DNA from: JBCCQH01 sp039024435
Lineage (GTDB): Bacteria; Bacteroidota; Bacteroidia; J057; JADKCL01
NCBI GenBank assembly: GCA_039024435.1
Contig: JBCCQH010000010.1
Span: 1-64,000, forward strand
DNA length: 64,000 nucleotides
Direction of reading: 5' to 3'
The position numbers were made by a program, and so were the translations under genes. Shown piece after piece: positions 48,327 to 57,436 of this stretch; within the stretch, counting starts at the first letter, position 1; each line of letters begins with the position of its first letter. The notes below the pieces were generated by a model. It saw only the letters and a program-made list of their open reading frames with translations, did no database searches and had not been told where the DNA came from.

Positions 48327-49040
48327 TCAATTGAGATGGGAATAGTCCCGCAGGACATGCCGCAAAAACTGCTCTGAGGTCATCGCTTTTGGGGGAACGA
48401 TTTCCAGCACGTGGCACACCCGGTTGGCGCAAATGTTCAGCAGCTTTGGATCGCGCTCCCGCCGATACATGCGCAAGACATCCTTGACCGTACCCGCATC
48501 GCGGTCATTCATACCCGCCACTGCCGGAAACACCGGCTCGTAGTCGCTCCCCGTACGGGCAAAAATCGTATCCTGGATCCCGACCTTTCGCTGGGTCCGA
48601 ATCACAGTCGTTCCCGCCAGCATGTCCCCAATCCGCTGCCCTTTTTCGCTGATTGCCACCGATCCGATGGCCACAATGCCATAAAACAAAGCCGGATTTG
48701 TTTCCAGCAGGCGAAAAATCCAACGCATCAAATAGTTGCCGACATTCGGTGGTGAACCGTCCAGGCGAATCACCCGCAGCCGCAATGCCATTTTGCCCAC
48801 CGACCGGCCATTAAACATCCACTCCATGACGAGGTGATAGAAGAAGATCGGCAAGGCCACCAGGGCCATCGCCCCGCGGTCCGCATCCGGATTTACCGAT
48901 TGCACGATGGACATCGCAACCAGCAGATAACCGATGATAATCATGAAGTCAACCAGCCACGCCAAAATCCGATCAAACACACTCGCCAACTCGTATTCGA
49001 TGTCGATGTGCTGGGTCGTAGTGATTTTGATTTTTGTCAT
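48327..49040 (-). CDS. RDD-family membrane protein
   Basis: A 237-residue inner-membrane protein with an RDD domain (VFDRILAWLVDFMIII near residue 21, NGRSVGKMALRLRVIRLDGS, and RWIFRLLE) of about four membrane segments, then a cytoplasmic helical C-terminal region (ERDPKLLNICANRVCHVLEIV). RDD proteins may act as ion antiporters, but function is mostly unknown. It diverges from the SpoIIM-type gene by 65 bp, and this RDD/SpoIIM/DUF4129/DUF4350/MoxR/DUF58 arrangement recurs in Bacteroidota, so the genes probably share a function. Confidence 0.88.
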   Translation of the reverse strand: MTKIKITTTQHIDIEYELASVFDRILAWLVDFMIIIGYLLVAMSIVQSVNPDADRGAMALVALPIFFYHLVMEWMFNGRSVGKMALRLRVIRLDGSPPNVGNYLMRWIFRLLETNPALFYGIVAIGSVAISEKGQRIGDMLAGTTVIRTQRKVGIQDTIFARTGSDYEPVFPAVAGMNDRDAGTVKDVLRMYRRERDPKLLNICANRVCHVLEIVPPKAMTSEQFLRHVLRDYSHLN

Positions 49041-49105
49041 GGCAAACGGTCGATTACTGGAAAAGATTTAGTATTTTCACACCTCATCGCGCAATATCGA
49101 AGATA

Positions 49106-50104
49106 ATGAGAGAAACGGCTTTCCTCAAACAAAACGAAAAAAAGTGGAAAGAATTTGAGTCGGTTTTGAAAGCGCGCCGAGGCTCTGTACCCCCCGATAA
49201 GATCGCCGATTTGTTCATCGAAGTTACCGATGATTTGGCCTACGCGCGGACCCATTTTCCGCAGAGCAATACTGTGCGGTACCTCAACGGGCTCGCCGGT
49301 CAGGTCCACCTGGCCCTCGTCAAAAACAAAAAGACCAAGCGCAACGCATTTTGGGCCTTTTGGAAATGGGAACTCCCCTTGCTCATGGCCGAGTCCCACC
49401 CCAAGCTGCTCTACTCGTTTCTCATCTTTGTCGTCGCCATCGCCATCGGAGCCATCTCAACGGTCTACGACGAAAATTTCCTCCGCCTGATTCTTTCCGA
49501 TGGTTACGTAGACGGCACCCTGCGAAATATCCGCAACGGTGAACCCCTGGCCATATACGGCGCCAGCGAAGAATTTGACATGTTTTTCGCCATCACCATC
49601 AACAATATTCGGGTGAGCTTCATCGCCTTTATCGCCGGAATCTTCTTTTCGGTGGGTACCGCCTACTTTTTGGCCTACAATGGCATCATGGTCGGGGCAT
49701 TTCACGCATTTCTCCACCAGTACGGCTATTTGCAGGAATCCCTACTGGTGGTGTACATCCACGGCACGCTCGAACTTTCGGCGATTGTGATTGCGGGAGC
49801 GGCCGGTTTCCAATTGGGCCATTCCCTGCTGTTTCCGCGGACCTGGTCGCGGGTCGAATCGCTGAAACGCGGGGCGCGCCGAGGCTTGATGATCGTCCTG
49901 GGGCTGATACCGGTGTTTATACTTGCGGGCTTTCTGGAGAGCTTTGTCACGCGCTACACCGATATGCCCACCCTGGTGAGTCTGGTGATTATCTTTGGTT
50001 CCCTCGGCGCGCTTTTGCTCTATTTTGTCATTTATCCGTTGCGGCTGAAGTCGCTGGGCCTGGATCAGAAAATGCTGGAAGATGGAGAATTCAAGACCGC
50101 TTGA
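49106..50104 (+). CDS. Stage II sporulation protein M-like membrane protein
   Basis: A 332-residue inner-membrane protein with a helical cytoplasmic N-terminus (1-100) and about five membrane segments; the SpoIIM region is IRVSFIAFIAGIFFSVGTAYF and HGTLELSAIVIAGAAGFQLG. Non-sporulating Bacteroidota use this family in a membrane cluster of unknown role. The frame is open from 49034, but ATG at 49106 gives the normal start. Its last 23 bp overlap the next gene, consistent with a tightly packed operon running to 55350. Confidence 0.88.
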   Translation: MRETAFLKQNEKKWKEFESVLKARRGSVPPDKIADLFIEVTDDLAYARTHFPQSNTVRYLNGLAGQVHLALVKNKKTKRNAFWAFWKWELPLLMAESHPKLLYSFLIFVVAIAIGAISTVYDENFLRLILSDGYVDGTLRNIRNGEPLAIYGASEEFDMFFAITINNIRVSFIAFIAGIFFSVGTAYFLAYNGIMVGAFHAFLHQYGYLQESLLVVYIHGTLELSAIVIAGAAGFQLGHSLLFPRTWSRVESLKRGARRGLMIVLGLIPVFILAGFLESFVTRYTDMPTLVSLVIIFGSLGALLLYFVIYPLRLKSLGLDQKMLEDGEFKTA

Positions 50105-51044
50105 ACTGCTTAAAACGCGGACCTTCAGCGAGAAGATCTCGGATGCATTTGTGCTGATTCGGGTAAACTTTGGGGTGCTGTTCAAAGCCCACGGCTTCAT
50201 TTCCTTGCCCATCATCATCCTGTTTGCCGCGCTGTTTGTCGTCCTGTTCCGCGACTACTTTTCCCTCCTGACTACCCTCGAGTCCGGCCCTTTTGCCGAT
50301 GTCCTGGTCCGGCGGGAAAATTTTGCCCGCTACTCCCTCTTCATGTTGTTTGCCTACCTTGCGGCGACGCCGGTGGTCATCGTCACCCTCGCCGTGGTGG
50401 ATCGCTATTCCCGGCATCCCGAGCAAAAAGTCACTTTTGAAGAGGTGTGGTCCACCGTCCGCCAGAAATTTCTCAAGCTGTTTCTTCTCCGGCTGCTGAT
50501 CGCCCCCTTGGCCGCAATGGCTTACTTTACCCTGTTCATGCCCATGGGGCCCAGCCTGACCCCGCTGAACGTGACCATTTCGATCCTGATGCTGTTCCCG
50601 GGCATGGCCTTCATCACGCTCTTCCTCCCCGCGGACCTGCTGATCCTGCAACACAATTATCCCGTCGGCAAGGCGATCCGCCGCAGCTTTACGATCATGG
50701 GACAAAACTTTTGGTCAGCGTTTGGGGCGACCGTCGGAATCGCTCTGATCTACCTTTCGTTCAGCTTGCTCATGCTCATTCCCGGAGAAGTGCTGAAAAT
50801 GGTCGAAGAACTCACCGTGGGCTACCGGGAACCCAGCTCCTGGTGGGGAATTTTTCTGACCTCCCTGCGGGGCTTCAATACGATTGCCGGCTTTGTGCTG
50901 TTTGCCATCCCTATCGCCGGCATCGGGATACAGTACTTTACCATTCGGGAAACGGTGGCCCGGGCCGGAATCATGGAACGCATCCGCAGCATCGGCGTCG
51001 AAGAACAAAAAGTGAACATTTATGTCGAAGACGAGCAGTATTGA
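50082..51044 (+). CDS. Hypothetical multi-pass membrane protein in the MoxR cluster
   Basis: A 320-residue protein with about six hydrophobic segments (for example LPIIILFAALFVVLF, LMLFPGMAFITLFLPADLLIL, GATVGIALIYLSFSLLMLIPG) and a cytoplasmic C-terminal tail (RSIGVEEQKVNIYVEDEQY). No named family recognised with certainty. It overlaps the SpoIIM-like gene by 23 bp and the DUF4129 gene by 23 bp, so it is part of the same translationally packed operon. Confidence 0.8.
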   Translation: MENSRPLELLKTRTFSEKISDAFVLIRVNFGVLFKAHGFISLPIIILFAALFVVLFRDYFSLLTTLESGPFADVLVRRENFARYSLFMLFAYLAATPVVIVTLAVVDRYSRHPEQKVTFEEVWSTVRQKFLKLFLLRLLIAPLAAMAYFTLFMPMGPSLTPLNVTISILMLFPGMAFITLFLPADLLILQHNYPVGKAIRRSFTIMGQNFWSAFGATVGIALIYLSFSLLMLIPGEVLKMVEELTVGYREPSSWWGIFLTSLRGFNTIAGFVLFAIPIAGIGIQYFTIRETVARAGIMERIRSIGVEEQKVNIYVEDEQY

Positions 51045-51777
51045 CCTCCGGCAATTCTGGCTGGCCCGCATATTTCCCCTGCTGCTCTTCGCGGTAGTGG
51101 GAGTCAGCGGCAGTGGATTCGCCCAGCAGTACGAAGTTCGCCGCTTTGACCCGGATCGCCTAGAAAAATTCCGGAACAATCCCCGCTTCCAGTACCGACG
51201 AGATGCTCCTCTGGCCCCCAAAGCGGAAGTCAAAGAACGGAGAACCCAACGCCTGCCCCGGTGGCGCCCCCGCCCGGTCTCCCCGTCTTCGGGTGCCCTC
51301 AACGGCATCGGTAAGGTGATCATCTGGGTGCTCATCATCGCGGGAGCAACCTTGCTGATCGTCCAGATCCTCCGGGTCCGCTTCGGAAAACTCGCCAAGA
51401 AAAAATCGGATGAGGCCGAGGTCGTCTACGCTGGCGAACTCGACGCCGCCGAAGACATCCGGGACCTCGAATTTGAAAGCCTCCTCGAAAAGGCCATCCG
51501 CGAGAAGCGCTTCCGCTACGCGGTGCGCCTGCTCTACCTCCAAAGTCTGCGAGAATTGCACGAGCGCGGTCTCATCCAGTGGAGCCTGGAAAAGACCAAC
51601 CACCAATACCTGCGCGAACTCCAGAGCGGTCCCCTCCGGCCGATTTTTCAGGACGTCACCCGGCTGTTTGAGTACATCTGGTACGGGGAATTTCCCGTGG
51701 ACAAGGACCACTTTCACGCCGCGCGGGGCAGCTTCATTCGCCTGGAACAAGCATTGAGAAAGGACCATGCGGAATAG
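51022..51777 (+). CDS. DUF4129-type membrane protein
   Basis: A 251-residue protein: signal/anchor segment (LLLFAVVGVSGSGFAQ), a basic Pro/Arg-rich periplasmic loop (about 45-90), one membrane helix (VIIWVLIIAGATLLIVQIL), and a cytoplasmic DUF4129-like helical domain (IREKRFRYAVRLLYLQSLRELHERGLI, YIWYGEFPVDKDHF). DUF4129 proteins occur with MoxR/DUF58 clusters and transglutaminase-like proteins; function unknown. Overlaps both flanking genes (23 bp upstream, 11 bp downstream). Confidence 0.82.
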   Translation: MSKTSSIDLRQFWLARIFPLLLFAVVGVSGSGFAQQYEVRRFDPDRLEKFRNNPRFQYRRDAPLAPKAEVKERRTQRLPRWRPRPVSPSSGALNGIGKVIIWVLIIAGATLLIVQILRVRFGKLAKKKSDEAEVVYAGELDAAEDIRDLEFESLLEKAIREKRFRYAVRLLYLQSLRELHERGLIQWSLEKTNHQYLRELQSGPLRPIFQDVTRLFEYIWYGEFPVDKDHFHAARGSFIRLEQALRKDHAE

Positions 51778-52951
51778 ATTGCCCTATATCATCCTCATCG
51801 TGGCCTTCATCGGCTATGTCCTGCTCGAACTCCTCGGGCCGCAACCGGAGAACTGGACGCCGTCCTACGAGAAAAGTACCGACTCACCTTTTGGCAGTTA
51901 CGTCCTCTTCGAAAGCCTGCCCGACCTTTTCCCGGAAAGCGACATCACCGTCGCCAACGAAAGTCCCGCCCAGATCCTCGAGGAATTTGAAGCGGAGAAC
52001 AGCAACTACATCATCGTTCAGGAAGCGTTGGAAACCACCCAATTTGAAGCGGAGGCCCTCATCAAATACATGCGTCGGGGCAACAACCTCTTCATCGCCG
52101 CCGCCGAACTCACCGGGGCCCTCGCCGATACCTTTGGACTGACCCCCATCCAGACGCTCTGGACAGACGACGAAGTCGGCGAAGTCGCCCGGAAAGATTA
52201 CCTGAAATTTGCCCGGGAATACGATGAGCGCCAGGTCGAATATCCACTCATCGACAATGTCATCTACCAGCGGTTGCCCGGCGGAGCAGGGGGCGAATTC
52301 CTAAGCCACAACAAGAAAAATGGGGCGGTTTTCATGCGCCAGGCGGTGGGCGAAGGCTACCTGTACGTACATTCCATTCCGCTGTTTTTTACCAATTACT
52401 TTATGGTCGACCCGGTCAACCACGAATACATCTCCCGCGCCCTGTCGTTTTTGCCGGACCAGCCGGTGATTTGGGACGAGTTCTTTAAGCCCAACAAGAT
52501 CCGCAATCAGTCACCGGTCAAGTACCTCCTGGAAACCACTTCCCTGCGCTGGGCGTGGCTGGTAATGCTCGGCAGCCTGCTGGTTTTCCTGATTTTTGAA
52601 GGGAAACGGCGCCAGCGGATTGTTCCCGTGATTGAGCCTCCGGCCAATACCACTCTGGAGTTCGCCCAGACCGTCGGACGGCTTTACTACGCCCACGGAG
52701 ACCACAAGGACATCGCGGAAAAGAAAATCCGCTACCTGCTGGAATACATCCGCAATCGGTGGATGCTCCCGACCAGCGACTACTCCAAAGAGTTCATCGG
52801 TCGGGTAGCGTCAAAATCGGGGGTGGCAGTGGAGCAAATTCAGGAACTCTTCGCTACCGCGGAAGACGTGCACCGAACCGACAAAGTCAGCGAAGGGTTG
52901 CTGCACAATTTGAGCCGGCAAATCGACGAATTTTACGCATTGAACAAATAA
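51767..52951 (+). CDS. DUF4350-type membrane protein
   Basis: A 394-residue protein: N-terminal membrane helix (LPYIILIVAFIGYVLLELL), a periplasmic domain with a Rossmann-like GATase1-type core (SNYIIVQEALETTQFEAEALIKYMRRGNNLFIAA, about 80-115) characteristic of DUF4350, a second membrane helix (SLRWAWLVMLGSLLVFLIFEGK, near residue 265) and a cytoplasmic tail. It probably works with the MoxR ATPase and DUF58 protein encoded next. It overlaps the DUF4129 gene by 11 bp and lies 24 bp before the MoxR ATG. Confidence 0.85.
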   Translation: MRNRLPYIILIVAFIGYVLLELLGPQPENWTPSYEKSTDSPFGSYVLFESLPDLFPESDITVANESPAQILEEFEAENSNYIIVQEALETTQFEAEALIKYMRRGNNLFIAAAELTGALADTFGLTPIQTLWTDDEVGEVARKDYLKFAREYDERQVEYPLIDNVIYQRLPGGAGGEFLSHNKKNGAVFMRQAVGEGYLYVHSIPLFFTNYFMVDPVNHEYISRALSFLPDQPVIWDEFFKPNKIRNQSPVKYLLETTSLRWAWLVMLGSLLVFLIFEGKRRQRIVPVIEPPANTTLEFAQTVGRLYYAHGDHKDIAEKKIRYLLEYIRNRWMLPTSDYSKEFIGRVASKSGVAVEQIQELFATAEDVHRTDKVSEGLLHNLSRQIDEFYALNK

Positions 52952-52975
52952 CAACAAGAAATAACCTTGACTGAA

Positions 52976-53956
52976 ATGGAAACGGAAAATATGTTCCACG
53001 CCCGGGTAGACTTAGCGGAGTTGCGAGAAGCCGTGGACAAGATGAAAGCTGCGATTGGGACCATCATTGTGGGCCAGGAGCGCATGGTCGAACTCTTGAT
53101 TGCCGCCTTGCTCGCCGACGGGCACGTCCTGATCGAGGGGGTGCCCGGCGTCGCCAAGACCCTGACCGCCAAGCTGCTGGCCCGCACACTCAACCTCGAT
53201 TTTTCGCGGATCCAGTTCACCCCGGACCTCATGCCTTCCGACGTGCTCGGCACCTCGATCTTCAACCAAAAATCCAGCGAATTTGAGTTTCGCAAGGGGC
53301 CCATCTTCGCCAATGTCATCCTCATCGACGAGATCAATCGGGCCCCGGCCAAGACCCAGGCCGCACTCTTTGAGGTCATGGAAGAGCGCCAAGTGACCAT
53401 GGACGGCACCACCTACAAGATGCCGCCCCCTTTCATCGTCCTTTCCACCCAGAACCCGGTCGAGCAGGAAGGCACCTACCGATTGCCCGAAGCCCAGCTC
53501 GACCGCTTCATCTTCAAAATCAATGTCGGCTACCCCGACCTCAAGGAAGAAGAAGCCATCATCCGGGGTCACCACGAACGCCGCAACACCCTGCCCATCG
53601 ACACCATCCAGCCGGTTCTGACCGCCGAGAAAATCCAGGGCTTCCGCAAAAAGGTGCAATTGGTTCACTTGGAAGACCGCCTGATCAGCTACATCGCGCG
53701 GTTGGTCCACGATACCCGCGACAACCAGTCGCTGTTTCTCGGTGCTTCCCCCCGGGCCTCCCTCGCCATCCTCAACGGCGCCAAAGCCATGGCTGCCATC
53801 CGGGGACGCGATTTCGTGACCCCAGACGACATCCGTGAAGTGACCCTCCCGGTCATGGTCCACCGCGTCATTCTTACGCCCGAGCGCGAAATGGAAGGCC
53901 TCAAAACCCCCGACATCATCCAACAGATCATTCAAAAGATCGAAGTGCCCCGATAG
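52976..53956 (+). CDS. moxR: MoxR-family AAA ATPase
   Basis: A 326-residue cytoplasmic AAA ATPase of the MoxR/RavA group. Walker A is EGVPGVAKT, Walker B is VILIDEINRAPA, and sensor 1 is VLSTQNPVEQEG; the GTYRLPEAQLDRF arginine-finger region and a C-terminal helical lid follow. MoxR proteins act as chaperones that activate partner protein complexes, usually with DUF58 and VWA proteins, as here. The frame begins at TTG 52967 but ATG at 52976 is preferred. Its stop overlaps the GTG start of the DUF58 gene by one base. Confidence 0.95.
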   Translation: METENMFHARVDLAELREAVDKMKAAIGTIIVGQERMVELLIAALLADGHVLIEGVPGVAKTLTAKLLARTLNLDFSRIQFTPDLMPSDVLGTSIFNQKSSEFEFRKGPIFANVILIDEINRAPAKTQAALFEVMEERQVTMDGTTYKMPPPFIVLSTQNPVEQEGTYRLPEAQLDRFIFKINVGYPDLKEEEAIIRGHHERRNTLPIDTIQPVLTAEKIQGFRKKVQLVHLEDRLISYIARLVHDTRDNQSLFLGASPRASLAILNGAKAMAAIRGRDFVTPDDIREVTLPVMVHRVILTPEREMEGLKTPDIIQQIIQKIEVPR

Positions 53957-55350
53957 TGCGTCAATTCTTTAAAAGTCTGTACCTCACGAATCGACTTTGG
54001 CTGGCCCTTACCGCCAGCATTGTCCTCTTCATCATTGCGCATTTCATTCCGCAGTTGTTCGTGCTGGCGGTCGGGATCTTTTCCGGGATTGTGACGACAC
54101 TGCTCCTGGATTTGGCGGTGCTCTACCGGGTGCGCCGGGGCCTCAGCGCCCAGCGTTCCATGCCGGAAAAGCTATCCAATGGCGACGAAAACGAAGTGGC
54201 CATCGCCACCGCGAACTACTACAACTTCCCGATCCAGGTCCAGGTAATCGACGAAGTCCCCCCCCAATTTCAGCGCCGGGACATTTTATTCCGGACCAAA
54301 ATCGCCTCCGGCAGCGAAACGGTCCTTCAGTACAGCTTGCGTCCCACCCGGCGGGGAGAGTACGCGTTTGGAGCGCTGAATGTCTTCGCGGCCAGCCCCA
54401 TCGGATTTGCCCGGCGGCGCTTCCGCTTCGAGGCAGACAAGGTCGTGCCGGTCTACCCTTCGTTTCTGCAACTGCGCAAGTACGAACTGCTGGCGGTGAG
54501 CAATCGCCTCAATGAAATCGGAGTCAAGAAAATCCGGCGCCTGGGGCGCAGCATGGAATTCGAGCAGATCCGCGAGTATGTGGTCGGCGACGACTACCGT
54601 ACGATCAATTGGAAGGCGACCGCACGGACGGGCAACTATATGGTGAACCAGTACACCGAAGAGCGGTCCCAACCGGTCTACTGTGTCATCGACAAGGGCC
54701 GGACAATGAAGATGCCCTTTGCCGGCTTGAGCTTGCTGGACTACGCCATCAACACTTCGCTGGTGGTGTCCAGCATTGCGCTCTACAAGTCAGACAAGGC
54801 GGGACTGGTGACATTTTCCGAAAAGATGGGCGTGCTGCTCAAAGCGGACCGCCGATCCACTCAGATGATGGCGATCACCGACCTGCTGTACAAACAGAAA
54901 ACGCGCTATCTGGAAAGCAATTATGAGATCCTCTACGCCAATATTCGGCGCAAGGTGAGCCGCCGCAGCCTGATGTTGTTGTTCACCAACTTTGAATCGC
55001 TTTCGGCCATGCGCCGCCAGTTGCCGTTTCTGCGGCGCCTGAATCGGGACCATTTGCTGGTGGTCATTTTCTTCGAAAACACCGAATTGAAGGCCATGGT
55101 GGAGTCACACCGCGCAGGCTTGGTTCCGGTGGCTCCCGAGGACGGATCTGCCGGCAAGGCTTCGCCCACCAATGTGACGACCGAACAGATCTATTTGACG
55201 ACCATTGCCGAGAAGTTCCTCAGCGAAAAGCGCCAGATCGTGCGGGAATTGCATTTGCACGGAATTCAAGCGATCCTCACCGAACCGGAGAACCTTACCG
55301 TGGATGCATTGAACAAGTACCTAGAGTTGAAGTCCCGGGGGATGATTTGA
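53956..55350 (+). CDS. DUF58-domain protein
   Basis: A 464-residue protein with two N-terminal membrane segments (WLALTASIVLFIIAHFI and LFVLAVGIFSGIVTTLLLDLAVL), an immunoglobulin-like domain, and the DUF58 domain: MEFEQIREYVVGDDYRTINWKATARTG matches the FxxIRxYxxGDDxRxIxWKAxAR signature, followed by a VWA-like region (VYCVIDKGRTMKMPF). DUF58 proteins pair with MoxR ATPases and probably form the membrane receptor or substrate of the chaperone. Starts at GTG, overlapping the MoxR stop by one base. Confidence 0.93.
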   Translation: MRQFFKSLYLTNRLWLALTASIVLFIIAHFIPQLFVLAVGIFSGIVTTLLLDLAVLYRVRRGLSAQRSMPEKLSNGDENEVAIATANYYNFPIQVQVIDEVPPQFQRRDILFRTKIASGSETVLQYSLRPTRRGEYAFGALNVFAASPIGFARRRFRFEADKVVPVYPSFLQLRKYELLAVSNRLNEIGVKKIRRLGRSMEFEQIREYVVGDDYRTINWKATARTGNYMVNQYTEERSQPVYCVIDKGRTMKMPFAGLSLLDYAINTSLVVSSIALYKSDKAGLVTFSEKMGVLLKADRRSTQMMAITDLLYKQKTRYLESNYEILYANIRRKVSRRSLMLLFTNFESLSAMRRQLPFLRRLNRDHLLVVIFFENTELKAMVESHRAGLVPVAPEDGSAGKASPTNVTTEQIYLTTIAEKFLSEKRQIVRELHLHGIQAILTEPENLTVDALNKYLELKSRGMI

Positions 55351-55368
55351 GGGGAGCCGGTGGCGCAA

Positions 55369-56160
55369 TCAGGTCGACAGCTCGCCTTTTATCTCGGAAA
55401 TCTCCTGCTCGGAGAATCCGGTAATTGCCGATATTTTAACTAGACTGAGCGTACCATCACGCAACAGTGATTGCACGATGCTGGTTTTGCCTTTGCGCTC
55501 TCCCTCCTTGAACCAGGGATCATTCGTCATATCTATCTTCACTGGCATTTGCTTCAATCCTTTCTTGATTACTTCTTCATTTAAGCTACGAATTTGGGCT
55601 ATGCCTCGCAATTGTTCCAGTAATTTTTCTCTTTCCAATCCGCTATTTGTGCAAGTTACCAACTGGGCGCCGATCTTCCCGAGAATTTCAATTTCGTTCT
55701 GGCCTTCGTAGTCACCCAGAATCGCAAAGATGACTTCGGCGGCGTTCTTCGAGGTGAGGAAGTACTCAGATTTGACCTGGGAAATGTCAATCAGGCGGTA
55801 ACCGGTCATGACTTCCGCGGGGTGCAATTGGGTGCGCATCGTAGCGGGTGCATTGCCCACGTAAAGTACAAAATGACGGACCGGCAAGCGGAATCGTTCC
55901 ACCAACAGGGCATGGTAGACCTGCATCCGGAAAATCATCCGCGCATCGTTGTTGGTTTGAAACTCGAGGTGCAGGATGAACTCTTCGCCATCGGAAGTCC
56001 GAATCCGCTTTACGAGATCGGGTTCCCGCTCACAAGTGCGCTGCAATTTGAGGGTGATGTCGGTGGCTTCCGAAATGGAAAACCCCAAGTGAAGCCGCGA
56101 AAAGCGCGGCAAGATTCCGGATACGAGCTCCCGGAACAGCTTGTCATAATGATTGGGCAT
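55369..56160 (-). CDS. PD-(D/E)XK nuclease family (Rpn/transposase-like) protein
   Basis: A 263-residue protein of the Rpn/PDDEXK family often called recombination-promoting nuclease or putative transposase. The N-terminal nuclease core has a metal-binding REPDLVKRI acidic strand and an EFILHLEFQTN strand with the E-x-Q version of the (D/E)-x-K motif; the helical C-terminus includes NEEVIKKGLKQMP and ends in a KISAITGFSEQEISEI helix-turn-helix-like segment. Rpn proteins can nick or cut DNA and are abundant in mobile DNA of Bacteroidota, but many are immobile. No terminal repeats flank it, so there is no sign that it moved recently. Confidence 0.8.
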   Translation of the reverse strand: MPNHYDKLFRELVSGILPRFSRLHLGFSISEATDITLKLQRTCEREPDLVKRIRTSDGEEFILHLEFQTNNDARMIFRMQVYHALLVERFRLPVRHFVLYVGNAPATMRTQLHPAEVMTGYRLIDISQVKSEYFLTSKNAAEVIFAILGDYEGQNEIEILGKIGAQLVTCTNSGLEREKLLEQLRGIAQIRSLNEEVIKKGLKQMPVKIDMTNDPWFKEGERKGKTSIVQSLLRDGTLSLVKISAITGFSEQEISEIKGELST

Positions 56161-56279
56161 GGTAGCAATGCCTTGGGCAATAAATCCTCTTCACAAATCC
56201 TACGGCTGCACAATTGCCGGCAGCTTACTTACCTGTCCCCGAGGGGAGGCCGATCAAGGCAATCAGTCGCTTTGGCGCA

Positions 56280-57431
56280 TCAACTGAACATGTCCTTGAT
56301 CCGCTGGAAGAACCCTTTGTCCGTCGTCGATGGATTCGGGTCAAAGTTGGCACTGGTGCGGAAGCGCTCCATCGCCGCTTTTTCGTCTTTGTTGAGCGAT
56401 TTGGGCACCCAGACGTGAACCTGGATGAGCTGATCGCCGCGGCCGTAGCCGTTGATATCGGGAAATCCTTTCCCCTTGAGCCGGAAGATTTTTCCCGACT
56501 GGGTTCCCGGACTGATTTTGAAGCGGGTCTTGCCGCTCAGGGTCGGGACCTCCACCGCCGTTCCGAGGGCCGCATCGGCAAAATTCAGAAACAGCTCGTG
56601 GATGACGTTGCTGCCGTCGCGCTCGAAATGCTCGTGCGGCTGCTCCTCGATCAGGATCACAAGGTCACCGGCCGGCCCCCCCCGCTTGCCCGCATTGCCT
56701 TTGCCACGCATGGTGAGTTGCATCCCTTCGGAAATGCCGCCCGGGAGCTTTACTTCCACCACTTCGGTGGTTTGGACGCGGCTGTCGCCGTTGCAGGTCT
56801 TGCAGGGCCGAGTGACGACTTTGCCTTCCCCCCCGCAAGTCGGGCAGGCCCGCACCACTACCTGCTGGAAGAAGCCTCCCCCGGCGGTTTGCCGCAGCTC
56901 ACCCGAACCGTTGCAGGTTTGGCACGTGCTGAGGCCGTTGTTTCCTTCCGCCCCCGTTCCGGCACAAGTATCGCAAGCAACGTAGCGTCTGAGCTTGACC
57001 TTCTTTTCAACCCCACCAAATACTTCTTCCATGGTCAGCGGCACCTTGATGCGGAGATCACTGCCCCGCTGTCCCGTCCGCCGCCGGGTGCGACCACCGC
57101 CGCCCCCGCCAAAGAAGCTTTCGAAACCACCCCCGCCGAAAATATCGCTGAACCGAGAGAAAATGTCTTCCACGTTGACGTTGGTGTAGCCCCCTCCACC
57201 ACCTCCGCCCAGTCCGGCGTGGCCAAACCGGTCGTAACGGGCGCGTTTTTGCTCGTCGCTCAGCACCTCATACGCCTCGGCTGCCTCTTTGAATTTTTCC
57301 TCCGCCGCAGCGTCCCCCGGATTGCGATCCGGGTGGTACTTCATCGCCAACTTGCGGTAGGCTTTCTTGATTTCGTCTTTGCCGGCGCTTTTTGCGACGC
57401 CTAAAACTTCATAAAAATCTCTCTTGGCCAT
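56280..57431 (-). CDS. dnaJ: Chaperone DnaJ
   Basis: A 383-residue type I Hsp40. J-domain (1-70) with the HPD motif at 33-35 (YHPDRNP); Gly-rich linker with repeated G-G-G and G-F-E-S-F-F-G (about 80-120); zinc domain with four CxxC pairs (CDTCAGTG, CQTCNGSG, CPTCGGEG, CKTCNGDS); C-terminal substrate-binding domains. The fourth zinc motif ends GDS instead of the usual GxG. DnaJ delivers substrates to DnaK (Hsp70), whose gene is not in the window, and stimulates its ATPase. It is preceded by grpE 5 bp away, forming a grpE-dnaJ pair. Confidence 0.97.
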   Translation of the reverse strand: MAKRDFYEVLGVAKSAGKDEIKKAYRKLAMKYHPDRNPGDAAAEEKFKEAAEAYEVLSDEQKRARYDRFGHAGLGGGGGGGYTNVNVEDIFSRFSDIFGGGGFESFFGGGGGGRTRRRTGQRGSDLRIKVPLTMEEVFGGVEKKVKLRRYVACDTCAGTGAEGNNGLSTCQTCNGSGELRQTAGGGFFQQVVVRACPTCGGEGKVVTRPCKTCNGDSRVQTTEVVEVKLPGGISEGMQLTMRGKGNAGKRGGPAGDLVILIEEQPHEHFERDGSNVIHELFLNFADAALGTAVEVPTLSGKTRFKISPGTQSGKIFRLKGKGFPDINGYGRGDQLIQVHVWVPKSLNKDEKAAMERFRTSANFDPNPSTTDKGFFQRIKDMFS

Positions 57432-57436
57432 GTTCG

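Noticed and set aside
55369..56160. Active mobile element for the Rpn-type gene
   Set aside because: No terminal inverted repeats or target duplications flank the gene, so only the nuclease family call is kept.
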